A DNA stretch of 64,000 nucleotides, taken from the NCBI RefSeq assembly GCF_000720725.1, contig NZ_JOCQ01000026.1, positions 1 to 64,000 on the forward strand, written 5' to 3'. The notes under the pieces are model-generated. The model made no database searches, had not been told where the DNA came from, and saw only the letters and a program-made list of their open reading frames with translations. A program made the translations under genes and the position numbers. Each line of letters begins with the position of its first letter. Position 1 is the stretch's first letter. Source of the DNA: Streptomyces rimosus subsp. rimosus. Its GTDB lineage: Bacteria; Actinomycetota; Actinomycetes; Streptomycetales; Streptomycetaceae. Of this stretch, positions 54,608-62,967 are shown in pieces.

Positions 54608-56215
54608 CCATCGGGCTCCGACAGCGACGGGCCGGCGCGGCCCGGGCGCGGCCGCCGGTTCGCGGCGCTGGTGCGCCGCGAGGCGCCGAGGACGGGACTC
54701 GCCGTCCTCAGCGGCCTGGCCCTCGCGCTGGCCTTCCCACCGTACGACCTGTGGCCGCTGTCCCTCGTCGGTGTCGCGGCGCTCGGTCTGCTGACGCGTG
54801 GCCGGACGGCCCGTCAGGGCGCCTGGACCGGCTTCGCCTTCGGGCTGCCGTTCTTCTTCCTGCTGCTGAAGTGGCTGCACGTCGTCGGCTGGGACGCGGT
54901 GTTCGGGCTGGCTCTGGTGCAGGCCCTGTACGTGGCCCTACTGGGCGCGGGTCTCGCTCGTACCTCCCGCCTGAAGTACGGGCCGCTGTGGGCCGCCTGT
55001 CTGTGGGTCACCGAGGAGTGGGCGCGCGACCGCGTCCCCTTCGGCGGTTTCCCGTGGGGGCGGCTCGCCTTCGCCAACACCGGCTCGCCCTTCACCCCGC
55101 TCGCGGCGCTGGGCGGCGCGCCGCTGGTGACCTTCGCCGTCGCCCTCAGCGGCGCGCTGCTGGCCGCCGCGGCCGTCGTCCTGTGGCGGCTGCGCGGGGA
55201 GGGAAGGTCGGTACGGGCGGCGCTGCCCGCCGTGGAGGCGGTCGGCCTGGCCGCCGCGGTGGCGGTGTCCGGGCTGCTGGTGCCGGTGCACACGGGCGCG
55301 GACGACCGCGTCGACATCGCCATCGTCCAGGGCAACGTGCAGCGGCCCGGCATGGATTTCCTCGGCCGCCCGATGCAGATCCTGGACAACCACGCCACGG
55401 CGACGGAGAAGCTGGCCGCCGACGTGAAGGCGGGCAAGGCGAAGAAGCCGGACCTGGTGATCTGGCCCGAGAACGCCTCGGACCTGGACCCGTTCCGCTA
55501 CCCGCAGGCGTACGACCGCATCGACGCGGCGGTCAAGGCGATCGGGGTGCCGGTCCTCGTCGGAGCCCTCGTCGACCACCCGGACAAGCCCGGCTACGTC
55601 TTCAACCAGGGCATCGTGTGGGACCCGGTGAAGGGCCCCGGCGCCTCGTACGCGAAGCAGCACCCGGTGCCGTTCGGCGAGTACGTGCCCTTCCGTGAGC
55701 AGCTCAGCAAGGTCATCACCCGGTTCCAGCGGGTGCCGCGCGACTTCTACCCCGGTGACCACACCGGGGTGCTCGCCGTCGGTCCCGCCCGGCTCGGCGA
55801 CGTCATCTGCTTCGAGGTCGCCTACGACGAGATCGTCCACGACACGGTGGACGCGGGCGCCCGCGCGCTCGTCGTACAGACCAACAACGCCACCTACGGC
55901 CGCACCGGACAGCCGGAGCAGCAGCTGGCCATGTCCAAGCTGCGCGCCGTCGAACACGGCCGTGCCGTCGTCACGGCGGCCACCAGCGGGATCAGCGCGG
56001 TGGTGGCCCCGGACGGTACGGTCACCCACAAGATCCCGGAGTTCACCCAAGGGGTGCTGCAGGCGAGCCTCCCTCTGCGTGACGAAAAGACCGTGGCCGA
56101 CCGCGTCGGTGCCGTTCCCGAGTGGGTGCTCGCTATCGTGGGGCTTCTGTCCTGCGTCGCCGCGGCAGTCGTGGGCCGGCGCGGGCGTGGCAAGGACGAG
56201 AAGGGGCAGCAGTGA
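54563..56215 (+). CDS. lnt: Apolipoprotein N-acyltransferase
   Basis: The 550-residue protein has five or six N-terminal membrane helices (about 45-210) and a nitrilase-like catalytic domain with Glu-Lys-Cys triad E303 (IWPENAS), K365 (YAKQHPVPFGEY) and C416 (VICFEVAYDE). A final membrane helix lies near 525-545. It transfers an acyl chain to the N-terminal cysteine of lipoproteins on the outer face of the membrane. The start is GTG 54563 or GTG 54605, as the initiation region is duplicated. The ppm1 gene overlaps its stop by 4 nt. In mycobacteria these two functions are fused in one Ppm1 protein. Confidence 0.92.
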   Translation: MPDTTARPARRAGTVPSGSDSDGPARPGRGRRFAALVRREAPRTGLAVLSGLALALAFPPYDLWPLSLVGVAALGLLTRGRTARQGAWTGFAFGLPFFFLLLKWLHVVGWDAVFGLALVQALYVALLGAGLARTSRLKYGPLWAACLWVTEEWARDRVPFGGFPWGRLAFANTGSPFTPLAALGGAPLVTFAVALSGALLAAAAVVLWRLRGEGRSVRAALPAVEAVGLAAAVAVSGLLVPVHTGADDRVDIAIVQGNVQRPGMDFLGRPMQILDNHATATEKLAADVKAGKAKKPDLVIWPENASDLDPFRYPQAYDRIDAAVKAIGVPVLVGALVDHPDKPGYVFNQGIVWDPVKGPGASYAKQHPVPFGEYVPFREQLSKVITRFQRVPRDFYPGDHTGVLAVGPARLGDVICFEVAYDEIVHDTVDAGARALVVQTNNATYGRTGQPEQQLAMSKLRAVEHGRAVVTAATSGISAVVAPDGTVTHKIPEFTQGVLQASLPLRDEKTVADRVGAVPEWVLAIVGLLSCVAAAVVGRRGRGKDEKGQQ

Positions 56216-56970
56216 CAGACGGCGGTCAGCGGAAGTACGGTCCGCTCGGGACCACCTTGGTGATCATTCCCACGTACAACGAGGCGGAGAACATCAAGCC
56301 GATCGTCTCGCGGGTACGGTCCGCCGTACCGGAGGCGCACATCCTCGTCGCGGACGACAACAGCCCGGACGGCACGGGCAAGATCGCCGACGAGCTGGCA
56401 GCGGCGGACGACCATGTCCGGGTGCTGCACCGCAAGGGCAAGGAAGGGCTCGGCGCCGCCTACCTGGCGGGCTTCAAGTGGGGCATCGAGCACGGCTTCG
56501 GTGTTCTGGTGGAGATGGACGCGGACGGCTCGCACCGCCCCGAGGAGCTGCCGCGGCTGCTCACCGCCCTCAAGGGCGCCGATCTCGTGCTCGGCTCCCG
56601 CTGGGTTCCCGGCGGCCGGGTGGTCAACTGGCCCAAGCACCGCGAGTACCTCTCCCGCGGCGGCAGCACGTACTGCCGCGCCATGCTGGACGTGCCGCTG
56701 CGCGACGTCACCGGCGGCTACCGCGCCTTCCGCAAGGAGACGCTGGAGGGGCTGGGCCTGGAGGAGGTCGCCTCGCAGGGCTACTGCTTCCAGGTCGACC
56801 TGGCCCGCCGCGCCGTGGAGAGCGGCTTCCACGTCGTGGAGGTCCCCATCACCTTCGTCGAGCGCGAGCGCGGCGACAGCAAGATGAGCAAGGACATCGT
56901 GGTGGAGGCCCTGTGGCGGGTCACCGGCTGGGGTGTCGGCTCCCGGGTCAACAAGCTCCGCGGACGCTGA
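56212..56970 (+). CDS. ppm1: Polyprenol-phosphate mannosyltransferase
   Basis: The 252-residue GT2 glycosyltransferase has IPTYNEAENI near the N terminus, DDNSPDGT, the metal-binding DAD (103-105) in VEMDADGSHRP, and SQGYCFQVDL. There is no C-terminal membrane helix, as in Ppm1 of Streptomyces. It makes polyprenyl-phosphate-mannose from GDP-mannose, which O-mannosylates exported proteins. The GTG start overlaps the lnt stop (GTGA), with AAGGGG upstream, so lnt and ppm1 are co-translated. Confidence 0.92.
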   Translation: MTDGGQRKYGPLGTTLVIIPTYNEAENIKPIVSRVRSAVPEAHILVADDNSPDGTGKIADELAAADDHVRVLHRKGKEGLGAAYLAGFKWGIEHGFGVLVEMDADGSHRPEELPRLLTALKGADLVLGSRWVPGGRVVNWPKHREYLSRGGSTYCRAMLDVPLRDVTGGYRAFRKETLEGLGLEEVASQGYCFQVDLARRAVESGFHVVEVPITFVERERGDSKMSKDIVVEALWRVTGWGVGSRVNKLRGR

Positions 56971-56977
56971 GCGGGGC

Positions 56978-57001
56978 GGCGGGGGCCGTCGCGCCCCCGC
57001 C
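56978..57001 (+). terminator. Terminator after ppm1
   Basis: GGCGGGGGC at 56978-56986 pairs with GCCCCCGCC at 56993-57001 (9 bp, 6-nt loop), 8 nt after the stop codon. Confidence 0.7.
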
Positions 57002-57136
57002 CGTCGCGGCCGGAAGCAGGGCAGCGGTCCGTTCGCGAGCGCATGCGCTAGGCCGGTCGGGCGGAGTGCCCGGACCCGGCCGGTGATCGTCGCGAGGCCG
57101 AGTTTTGCGGTCGCATGATCGGGAAACTCGCGGCAT

Positions 57137-58102
57137 ATGGTGCAAATCGGCTACACGATGATGACTGAGCAAGCGGGCCCGCGTGATCTTGTCGACCACG
57201 TCGTCCGGGCCGAGGAAACCGGCTTCGACTTCTCGGTGACCTCCGACCACTACGCGCCGTGGCTGGCCTCCCAGGGCCACGCCCCGTACGCCTGGAGCGT
57301 CCTGGGCGCCGCGGCACAGGCGACCTCCCGCATCCCGCTGATGACGTATGTGACCTGCCCGACCGTGCGCTATCACCCCGCGGTCGTCGCGCAGAAGGCC
57401 GCGACGATGCAGCTGCTCTCCGAGGGCCGCTTCCGGCTCGGGCTGGGCGCGGGCGAGAACCTGAACGAGCACGTCGTCGGGCAGGGCTGGCCGGGCAAGA
57501 ACACCCGGCACGAGATGCTCACCGAGGCCCTGGAGATCATCCGGGCGCTGTTCGAGGGCGGCAAGGTCACCTACCACGGCAACCACTTCGAGGTGGACGC
57601 CGCCAAGCTCTGGGACCTGCCCGACCAGGCTCCGCCGATCGGCGTGGCCGTCTCGGGGGAGCGGTCCTGCGAGATCGCCGGCCGCCTCGCCGACCTGGTC
57701 ATCGCGACCGAGCCGAAGGGCGGGCTGATCAGCTCCTTCGAGAAGCACGGCGGCAAGGGCAAGCCGCGCGTCGGCCAGCTGCCCATCTGCTACGACCCCG
57801 ACCGGGACGCCGCGGTGAAGCGCGCCCACGACCAGTTCCGCTGGTTCGCCGGCGGCTGGAAGGTCAACTCCGAGCTGCCGGACCCGGACGGATTCGCCGG
57901 GGCCACCCAGTTCGTACGGCAGGAGGACGTGGCGGAGACGATCCCCTGCGGCGACAACGTGGACGACTTCGTGGAGGCGGTGCGCCCGTACGCGGAGGCC
58001 GGCTTCCAGGAGATCGCCGTCGTCCAGGTCGGCGGCGACCACCAGCGGGAATTCTTCGACTGGGCCGGCAAGAAGCTGCTGCCCGCGCTGCGGGAGCTGT
58101 AG
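57137..58102 (+). CDS. LLM class F420-dependent oxidoreductase
   Basis: The 321-residue luciferase-like TIM-barrel protein has the F420-binding pattern DHYAPW and LGLGAGENLNEHVVGQGWPG, followed by VSGERSCEIAGRLADLVI. It resembles the G6PDH-like group of F420-dependent oxidoreductases. F420 is a deazaflavin cofactor common in actinobacteria. The ATG at 57137 has no clear ribosome binding site, so the message may be leaderless. It is monocistronic and ends in a terminator. Confidence 0.88.
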   Translation: MVQIGYTMMTEQAGPRDLVDHVVRAEETGFDFSVTSDHYAPWLASQGHAPYAWSVLGAAAQATSRIPLMTYVTCPTVRYHPAVVAQKAATMQLLSEGRFRLGLGAGENLNEHVVGQGWPGKNTRHEMLTEALEIIRALFEGGKVTYHGNHFEVDAAKLWDLPDQAPPIGVAVSGERSCEIAGRLADLVIATEPKGGLISSFEKHGGKGKPRVGQLPICYDPDRDAAVKRAHDQFRWFAGGWKVNSELPDPDGFAGATQFVRQEDVAETIPCGDNVDDFVEAVRPYAEAGFQEIAVVQVGGDHQREFFDWAGKKLLPALREL

Positions 58103-58117
58103 ACCGGGCCGGGTGTT

Positions 58118-58142
58118 CCGCGGGGACGGCGCGTCCCCGCGG
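58118..58142 (+). terminator. Terminator after the LLM gene
   Basis: CCGCGGGGACG and its exact complement CGTCCCCGCGG flank a 3-nt loop, 16 nt past the stop codon. Confidence 0.8.
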
Positions 58143-58182
58143 GCACGGTGGCCGGGCCCGCGGGGGCGGTGGGCGGGCCGCA

Positions 58183-58428
58183 TCAGTCGGCGGGCTCGTC
58201 CGGGGTCGGCTCGTCGGACTGCGCGTCGCGTGCGTGCGGCGCGCCGCGGCGGCCCGTACCGGAGACATCGGTGTCGGGGACGTCGGTGTGCTCCTCCGCG
58301 TCGTCCCCGTCGTCGGGGCTGCGGCCCTCCCAGGGGTCCGGGGCGCCCTGCGGGTCCGCCTGCTGGTCCGGCAGGTCACGGGGGACGGCGCTGCCGCCCT
58401 GTTCCGGCGTCTCGCTGCGCTTGTCCAT
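58183..58428 (-). CDS. Small acidic hypothetical protein
   Basis: The 81-residue protein is dominated by D, E, P, G and Q (for example PDDGDDAEEHTDVPDTD), so it is probably disordered and strongly acidic. The ATG at 58428 has GAGGAGG about 10 nt upstream, and amino acid composition argues that the frame is real. No function is known. It is divergent from the VOC-protein gene. Confidence 0.6.
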   Translation of the reverse strand: MDKRSETPEQGGSAVPRDLPDQQADPQGAPDPWEGRSPDDGDDAEEHTDVPDTDVSGTGRRGAPHARDAQSDEPTPDEPAD

Positions 58429-58582
58429 CGTGTTCGGCCTCCTCGTGGGAAAACGGGAAAGGGTGTCCGGTACGGGTGCCCGACGGCCGGGGGCGCATGC
58501 GTTCCGCGGCGATCGGGAGTACGCGTACGACCAGGGGCGCGACCGGGCCCCCGGCCAGGAGCACGAGCGGGAGGAGAGCGCG

Positions 58583-58951
58583 ATGACCGAAGCGGCGCCG
58601 AAGGAGATCGTCGTGGTGCTGGACTGCGCCGACCGGAAGGCGCTCGCGGAGTTCTGGAGCCGGGCCCTCGGCTACCGGATCACGCGGACGACACCGCCGT
58701 ACACCGCACTGACCGATCCAGCAGGACGCCACCCCGAGCTGCTGCTCCAGGAGGTGCCCGAGCCCAGGCAGGGCAAGAACCGCATGCACATCGACCTGCG
58801 GGTGCCGGCCATGGAGCCCGAGCTGAGCCGGGTGACGGCGCTCGGCGCCCGGGTGCTGCGCGGTCCGTTCGACGACGCGGGCTGCCTGACCACGGTGCTC
58901 GCCGACCCCGAGGGCAACGAGTTCTGCCTGATCGTCTTCGACGGCGCCTGA
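58583..58951 (+). CDS. VOC (glyoxalase/bleomycin-resistance-like) protein
   Basis: The 122-residue protein has the paired beta-alpha-beta-beta-beta VOC modules (VVLDCADRKALAEFWSRALG, then RMHIDLRVPAMEPELSRVTA, ending DPEGNEFCLI). The metal-site glutamate near the C terminus is present (GNEF). It may be an uncharacterised dioxygenase-fold or antibiotic-binding protein. The ATG at 58583 has GGGAGGAGAG upstream. Confidence 0.87.
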   Translation: MTEAAPKEIVVVLDCADRKALAEFWSRALGYRITRTTPPYTALTDPAGRHPELLLQEVPEPRQGKNRMHIDLRVPAMEPELSRVTALGARVLRGPFDDAGCLTTVLADPEGNEFCLIVFDGA

Positions 58952-59032
58952 GGCGCTCGGGGGCGGGCCCGCGGGTTGCCGCAGGCGGACCCGCGGGCGG
59001 GCGCGGCGGCCGGGGCCAGGCACACTTGAGAC

Positions 59033-59620
59033 ATGACGTTCGCAGCCACGCCGCCGCCCCGGTCCCGTCCTCCCCAGCGTTCGCGCGCCCGCCGGTTCCT
59101 CCCCTTGGGCGTCGCCGCCTGGGTGGTGCTGGAGATATGGCTGCTCACCCTTGTCGCCGACGCGGCGGGCGGGCTGACGGTGCTTCTGCTGCTGGTCGCG
59201 GGCGTGGTCGCGGGCGGCTACGTGATCAAGCGGGCCGGCCGCCGGGCCTGGAAGAACCTCACCGGGAGCATGCAGCCGGGCGGCGGCCCGGCGGCCTCCG
59301 GCGCGTCCGCGGAGGGGGAGCCGAAGTCCTCCGGCAGCGGCAACACGCTGCCCATGCTCGGCGGGCTCCTGCTGATGTTCCCCGGCCTGCTCTCCGACGC
59401 CGCCGGGCTGCTCTGCCTCTTCCCGCCCACCCGCAAGCTGCTCCACCGCCGCGCTGAGCGCCTGCTGACCCGCCAGGTGCGTTACACCCCGGGCGGGCTC
59501 GGGGACGCCTTCCAGCAGGCCCGTATGCACCAGCAGGACGGCAAGGTCGTGCAGGGAGAGGTGATCCGCGAGGACGAGCAGCCGTCCCCGCGCCGCGACG
59601 ACCCGCAGCTTCCGCGCTGA
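59033..59620 (+). CDS. fxsA: FxsA family membrane protein
   Basis: The 195-residue protein has two or three hydrophobic segments (about 24-62 and 107-130) and the FxsA pattern LGVAAWVVLEIWLL and LPMLGGLLLMFPGLLSDAAG. It has a Ser/Gly-rich loop between them and a polar C-terminal tail. FxsA proteins affect exclusion of phage T7 by F plasmids in E. coli, but their general role is unknown. The ATG at 59033 lacks a clear ribosome binding site. It precedes the rbpA gene, which is on the other strand. Confidence 0.88.
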   Translation: MTFAATPPPRSRPPQRSRARRFLPLGVAAWVVLEIWLLTLVADAAGGLTVLLLLVAGVVAGGYVIKRAGRRAWKNLTGSMQPGGGPAASGASAEGEPKSSGSGNTLPMLGGLLLMFPGLLSDAAGLLCLFPPTRKLLHRRAERLLTRQVRYTPGGLGDAFQQARMHQQDGKVVQGEVIREDEQPSPRRDDPQLPR

Positions 59621-60005
59621 GGGGCGGTAACTGACGGCAGGGGAAGGCGGTTTGGTACGGGGTGCCGTACGCGGCGCGTACGGTGTGTGGCGCTCCGTAG
59701 TGACGCGGCCGGGCTCGTCCCGGGCACTCCGCCGTACGGAAGAGCCCCGGTCAGTCGGGGGTACTGGCCGGGGCGGTCGGTAGGTGCGGATGCCGATGGC
59801 GGTCGCCTCTCGGCGAAAGGCTCCGTGGGGCTTCAGCCGAACGATCGTCCCCACGGGCGAATGGTGAGGCCCGGGGACACTGTCCCACCGGCACCCGCGA
59901 CGGGTACAGCGTCCTGGCGGCGCGGAGGATTCCGCAGGCCGGGCGTGACCTCGCGCACACCCCGGCCCGGGGTCGCCGAGGTGCGAAAACAGGCGAGGTG
60001 CGAAA
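59621..60005. other. Intergenic region with a short tandem repeat
   Basis: No gene is recognised. Near the end, CGAGGTGCGAAAAC occurs twice with a 17-nt period (59977-59990 and 59994-60007), directly next to the rbpA terminator. A GTACGG-rich inverted segment lies near 59656-59690. Confidence 0.5.
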
Positions 60006-60046
60006 ACGGGCCGGGGCCACTGCGTGGTGCAGTGGCCCCGGCCCGT
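60006..60046 (-). terminator. Perfect 18-bp terminator after rbpA
   Basis: ACGGGCCGGGGCCACTGC at 60006-60023 and its exact complement at 60029-60046 close a 5-nt loop, 22 nt past the rbpA stop. Confidence 0.85.
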
Positions 60047-60067
60047 ACGCGGTCGCGCGTCCGTTTG

Positions 60068-60451
60068 TCAGGCGGACTTGCGACTGTTGTTGTTGTCGCG
60101 CGGGTGCACGGCAATGTTCATGGTGCCGGAGCGCAGGACGGCCAGCCGCTCGGCCAGCACTTCCTCCAGCTCCTCGCGGGTGCGCCGCTCCATGAGCATG
60201 TCCCAGTGCGTACGCGCGGGCTTGCCCTTCTTCTCCTCAGGCCCATCGCCATCCACCAGGAGGGCTTGTGCACCACATACCTTGCACTCCCACTCCGACG
60301 GAATCTCGGCCTCCACCGAGAACGGCATCTCGAATCGATGTCCGTTCTGGCATGCGTACTCCACCGCCTGGCGCGGGGCCAGGTCGATGCCGCGGTCGGT
60401 CTCGTAGCTGGTCACCACAAGTCGCGTGCCGCGAAGAGCTCGCTCACTCAT
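60068..60451 (-). CDS. rbpA: RNA polymerase-binding protein RbpA
   Basis: The 127-residue protein matches actinobacterial RbpA along its length. The N-terminal core domain has cysteines in YACQNGHRF and WECKVCGAQ that can bind zinc. A basic linker follows, then the sigma-interacting domain (RTHWDMLMERRTREELEEVL). It binds RNA polymerase and sigma HrdB and promotes open-complex formation. The ATG at 60451 has GGGAGG upstream. A SigR-type promoter at 60513-60538 fits the known oxidative-stress control of this gene in Streptomyces. Confidence 0.95.
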   Translation of the reverse strand: MSERALRGTRLVVTSYETDRGIDLAPRQAVEYACQNGHRFEMPFSVEAEIPSEWECKVCGAQALLVDGDGPEEKKGKPARTHWDMLMERRTREELEEVLAERLAVLRSGTMNIAVHPRDNNNSRKSA

Positions 60452-60512
60452 GAATCGTGCCTCCCGGGCTTGTCGCCCACAGGACAGGTGTCGCTGTCGT
60501 CGTCATCCGGTC

Positions 60513-60538
60513 AACGTCCGGTCGGCTGTGAAGATTCC
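60513..60538 (-). promoter_or_regulatory. SigR-type promoter of rbpA
   Basis: Read on the minus strand, GGGAAT is followed after exactly 18 nt by GTT. This equals the SigR consensus GGAAT-N18-GTT. It lies 62 nt upstream of the rbpA ATG, giving a leader of about 55 nt. Confidence 0.8.
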
Positions 60539-60889
60539 CGATACCGGGATATGTGCCCACCCGTCGCCCACCACCGCCTGATGGAGGCGCTGCGCGCCGC
60601 TGCCTTCCTTCGTGCCGCCCCTTGTTGTACCCACCAATGCCCGGTTTGTCACATCTGGCAGCAGATGTCACCCAGCGCTTTCTACAGTTCAGCGCGCAGT
60701 AACGGTCCGCCTGGTGAGCCAAAGGCGTACACTACCGGCCCGCAGCCGCCTTCCGTAAATCAGGGTCCCCATCGCCGGGACCGCGGGGCTCTGGTAACGG
60801 CTCGTCAGGGCGGCGCGCACCGCCCGCGGTGGGCCGTGAGGACCGCGCTCCGGGTGCCGGGCGGGCCTGCTCCGCCGGGTGTACGGGCC
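60539..60889. other. Intergenic region upstream of rbpA
   Basis: Beyond the SigR promoter, the stretch up to the end of the glycerophosphodiesterase gene shows no recognisable gene. It is less GC-rich around 60620-60760 and may hold a second rbpA promoter. Confidence 0.45.
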
Positions 60890-61711
60890 TCATCCCGCGG
60901 GCCAGGAATCCCGGGCGGTCAGCACCTTCCGCAGGGCCGCGACGTCGTCGGTCACGATCCCGTCGACCCCCAGGTCCAGCAGCGCCGCCATCCGCCGCGG
61001 ATCATTCACCGTCCACACATGCACCTGCAAACGCCATGCATGAGCGGCCCGGATCAGCAGCGGATCCACCACACGGATCCCGGACTGCCGCTCCGGCACC
61101 TGCACACAGACCGCGTTGCGCCGGACCGCCGCCCCCAGCAGCCGGTCCAGGGGGACGCCCCGGCCGTACGAGCGCATCCGCAGCCCCAGCACGCCGCGCG
61201 TCCCGAGCGAGGTCGCGAGCCGCGGACCGGCCAGCCGCCGCGCCCGCGCGACCCGGGCCTCGGAGAACGACCCGGCACACACCCGGTCCCACGCGTTCGT
61301 ACGGCGCAGCAGGTCCAGCAGTGGCCGCAGCGCCGCATCCGCCTTGATGTCGACATTCCAGCGGGCCTGCGGAAACTCCTCCAGCAGCTCCTCGAAGAGC
61401 GGCAGCGGCTCCCGCCCGGCCACCCGCGCCCGGCGGACCACCTGCCAGGGGAGCCGGCCGATCGCGCCGCTCCTGTCCGTGACCCGGTCCAGCGTCGCGT
61501 CGTGGAAGGCCACGAGCCGGCCGTCCGACGTGGCGTGCACATCGGTCTCCAGGTAGCGGTAGCCGAGCGCCACCGCGCGCCGGAAGGCGGCGGCGGTGTT
61601 CTCCAGCCCGTCCGCCGCGCCGCCGCGGTGGGCGAAGGCGAGCGGAGCCGGGTGGGCGAGGAAGGGATGCCGTACGGGGAACCCGCGGCCGGCCAACTGC
61701 TGGGAGCGCAT
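60890..61711 (-). CDS. Glycerophosphodiester phosphodiesterase
   Basis: The 273-residue GDPD-family TIM-barrel protein has FAHRGG (catalytic His and Arg), LETDVHAT (metal Glu and Asp), VAFHDATLDRV (second His) and the C-terminal VHVWTVNDP and GVDGIVTDD. There is no signal peptide, so it is cytosolic. It hydrolyses glycerophosphodiesters to glycerol-3-phosphate and an alcohol. The ATG at 61711 has no ribosome binding site, but a TATCCT -10-like word lies about 7 nt before it, suggesting a leaderless transcript. Confidence 0.9.
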   Translation of the reverse strand: MRSQQLAGRGFPVRHPFLAHPAPLAFAHRGGAADGLENTAAAFRRAVALGYRYLETDVHATSDGRLVAFHDATLDRVTDRSGAIGRLPWQVVRRARVAGREPLPLFEELLEEFPQARWNVDIKADAALRPLLDLLRRTNAWDRVCAGSFSEARVARARRLAGPRLATSLGTRGVLGLRMRSYGRGVPLDRLLGAAVRRNAVCVQVPERQSGIRVVDPLLIRAAHAWRLQVHVWTVNDPRRMAALLDLGVDGIVTDDVAALRKVLTARDSWPAG

Positions 61712-61858
61712 TGGCCAGAGGATATACAGGGCAGGTGTACGGCACGTCGGCAACCGGCCACGGGGCGGCGACCGGGGCGTGGCCGGCCGGCGACGGGGGT
61801 GTGCCGGTGCGCGTGAGACGTACCCGGGAGTGTCGGGCCTGTCCGGGCCCGCCCGCCG

Positions 61859-62788
61859 TCAGCGCAGCGTCTCTCCCGGAAGGTCGAAGATCCGCTCGGC
61901 GGCGGTCTCCAGCTGGGCGAGGTCGTGCCAGGGGCTCTCCTCCGGCGGGACCGGCCCGGCATAACTCGACATGAACGTGTCGAGGACGACGTACGGGACG
62001 TCCAGCTCCGCCAGCGCCGCCAGGTCCGCGCGGACCTGGTCGACCGACCCGTGCCCCGGAAGGCGGGACGCCGCGTCGACCGGCCGCTCCGTGAGGTGCA
62101 GCGCGATCCGGGGCGTCACCGCGGGCGTCGGCCGGCCGGCCGCCTCCGCCGCGGCCGCCAGGACCGGCAGCCGCTCGCGGATCGCGTCCGCGTCCAGCGT
62201 GTACGGGTGCCAGGCGTCCCCGAAGCGCCCGGCGCGGCGCAGCGCGGCGTCACTGAGGCCGCCGACCCAGACCGGCGGGTGCGGGCGGCGCAGCGGCGCG
62301 GGGCCGGTGGTGATGCCGGAGTACGCGGCGTGCTCGCCCCGGAAGGAGACGACCGGCTGCGTCCAGTGCTCCTTGATGCAGGTCAGGTACTCGTCCGTGA
62401 TCCGCCCGCGGGCCGCGAAGTCGATGCCGAGCGCCTCGTACTCCTGCGGCGACCAGCCGACGCCCACCCCGAAGACGAGCCGGCCGCCGCTGAACCGGTC
62501 CAGGTTGGCCGTCACGCGGGCGGTCTGGAGCGGGTGCCGGTACGGGAGCACCACCACCGTGGTGCCCAGCTCGATGGTGGTGGTCCGCCCGGCGAGCCAG
62601 GCCAGTGTCGTGAACGGGTCGTAGAACGGCGCCGGGAAGAGGTCCGCCACCTCCGGGGGCTGGGTCACGTGGTCGGAGATCATCGCCAGGTGGTAGCCGA
62701 GTTCCTCGGCGCCGCGCACCCATGCCTCCATGCCCTCGGGGGTGGTGTCCGCCCCGTAGTTGAGGATGTTGACCCCGATCTTCACCAT
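61859..62788 (-). CDS. LLM class F420-dependent oxidoreductase
   Basis: The 309-residue luciferase-like protein has SDHVTQPPE, FSGGRLVFGVGVGWSPQEYE and WVGGLSDAALRRAGRFGDAW. This belongs to the F420-dependent branch typical of actinobacteria (TIGR03619-like). It should be a cytosolic oxidoreductase with unknown substrate. The ATG at 62788 has GAGGGAG upstream. It is not closely related to the LLM enzyme at 57137. Confidence 0.88.
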   Translation of the reverse strand: MVKIGVNILNYGADTTPEGMEAWVRGAEELGYHLAMISDHVTQPPEVADLFPAPFYDPFTTLAWLAGRTTTIELGTTVVVLPYRHPLQTARVTANLDRFSGGRLVFGVGVGWSPQEYEALGIDFAARGRITDEYLTCIKEHWTQPVVSFRGEHAAYSGITTGPAPLRRPHPPVWVGGLSDAALRRAGRFGDAWHPYTLDADAIRERLPVLAAAAEAAGRPTPAVTPRIALHLTERPVDAASRLPGHGSVDQVRADLAALAELDVPYVVLDTFMSSYAGPVPPEESPWHDLAQLETAAERIFDLPGETLR

Positions 62789-62967
62789 GCGCTCCCTCCG
62801 GTCGAATGCCCTCCCGATGGACAGTAAAAGGCCAGCTCAGGAGGGCGGTTGGCGCGGCGAGCCTAACAGCCGTAAGGGTGCGCGGAAGGAAGGGGGAAGG
62901 GGGCGGTGACCGGCGGCAGGAATGGGGCATTCGGCGATGAACCGGCACCGGTGCAACGGAGTTGGAC

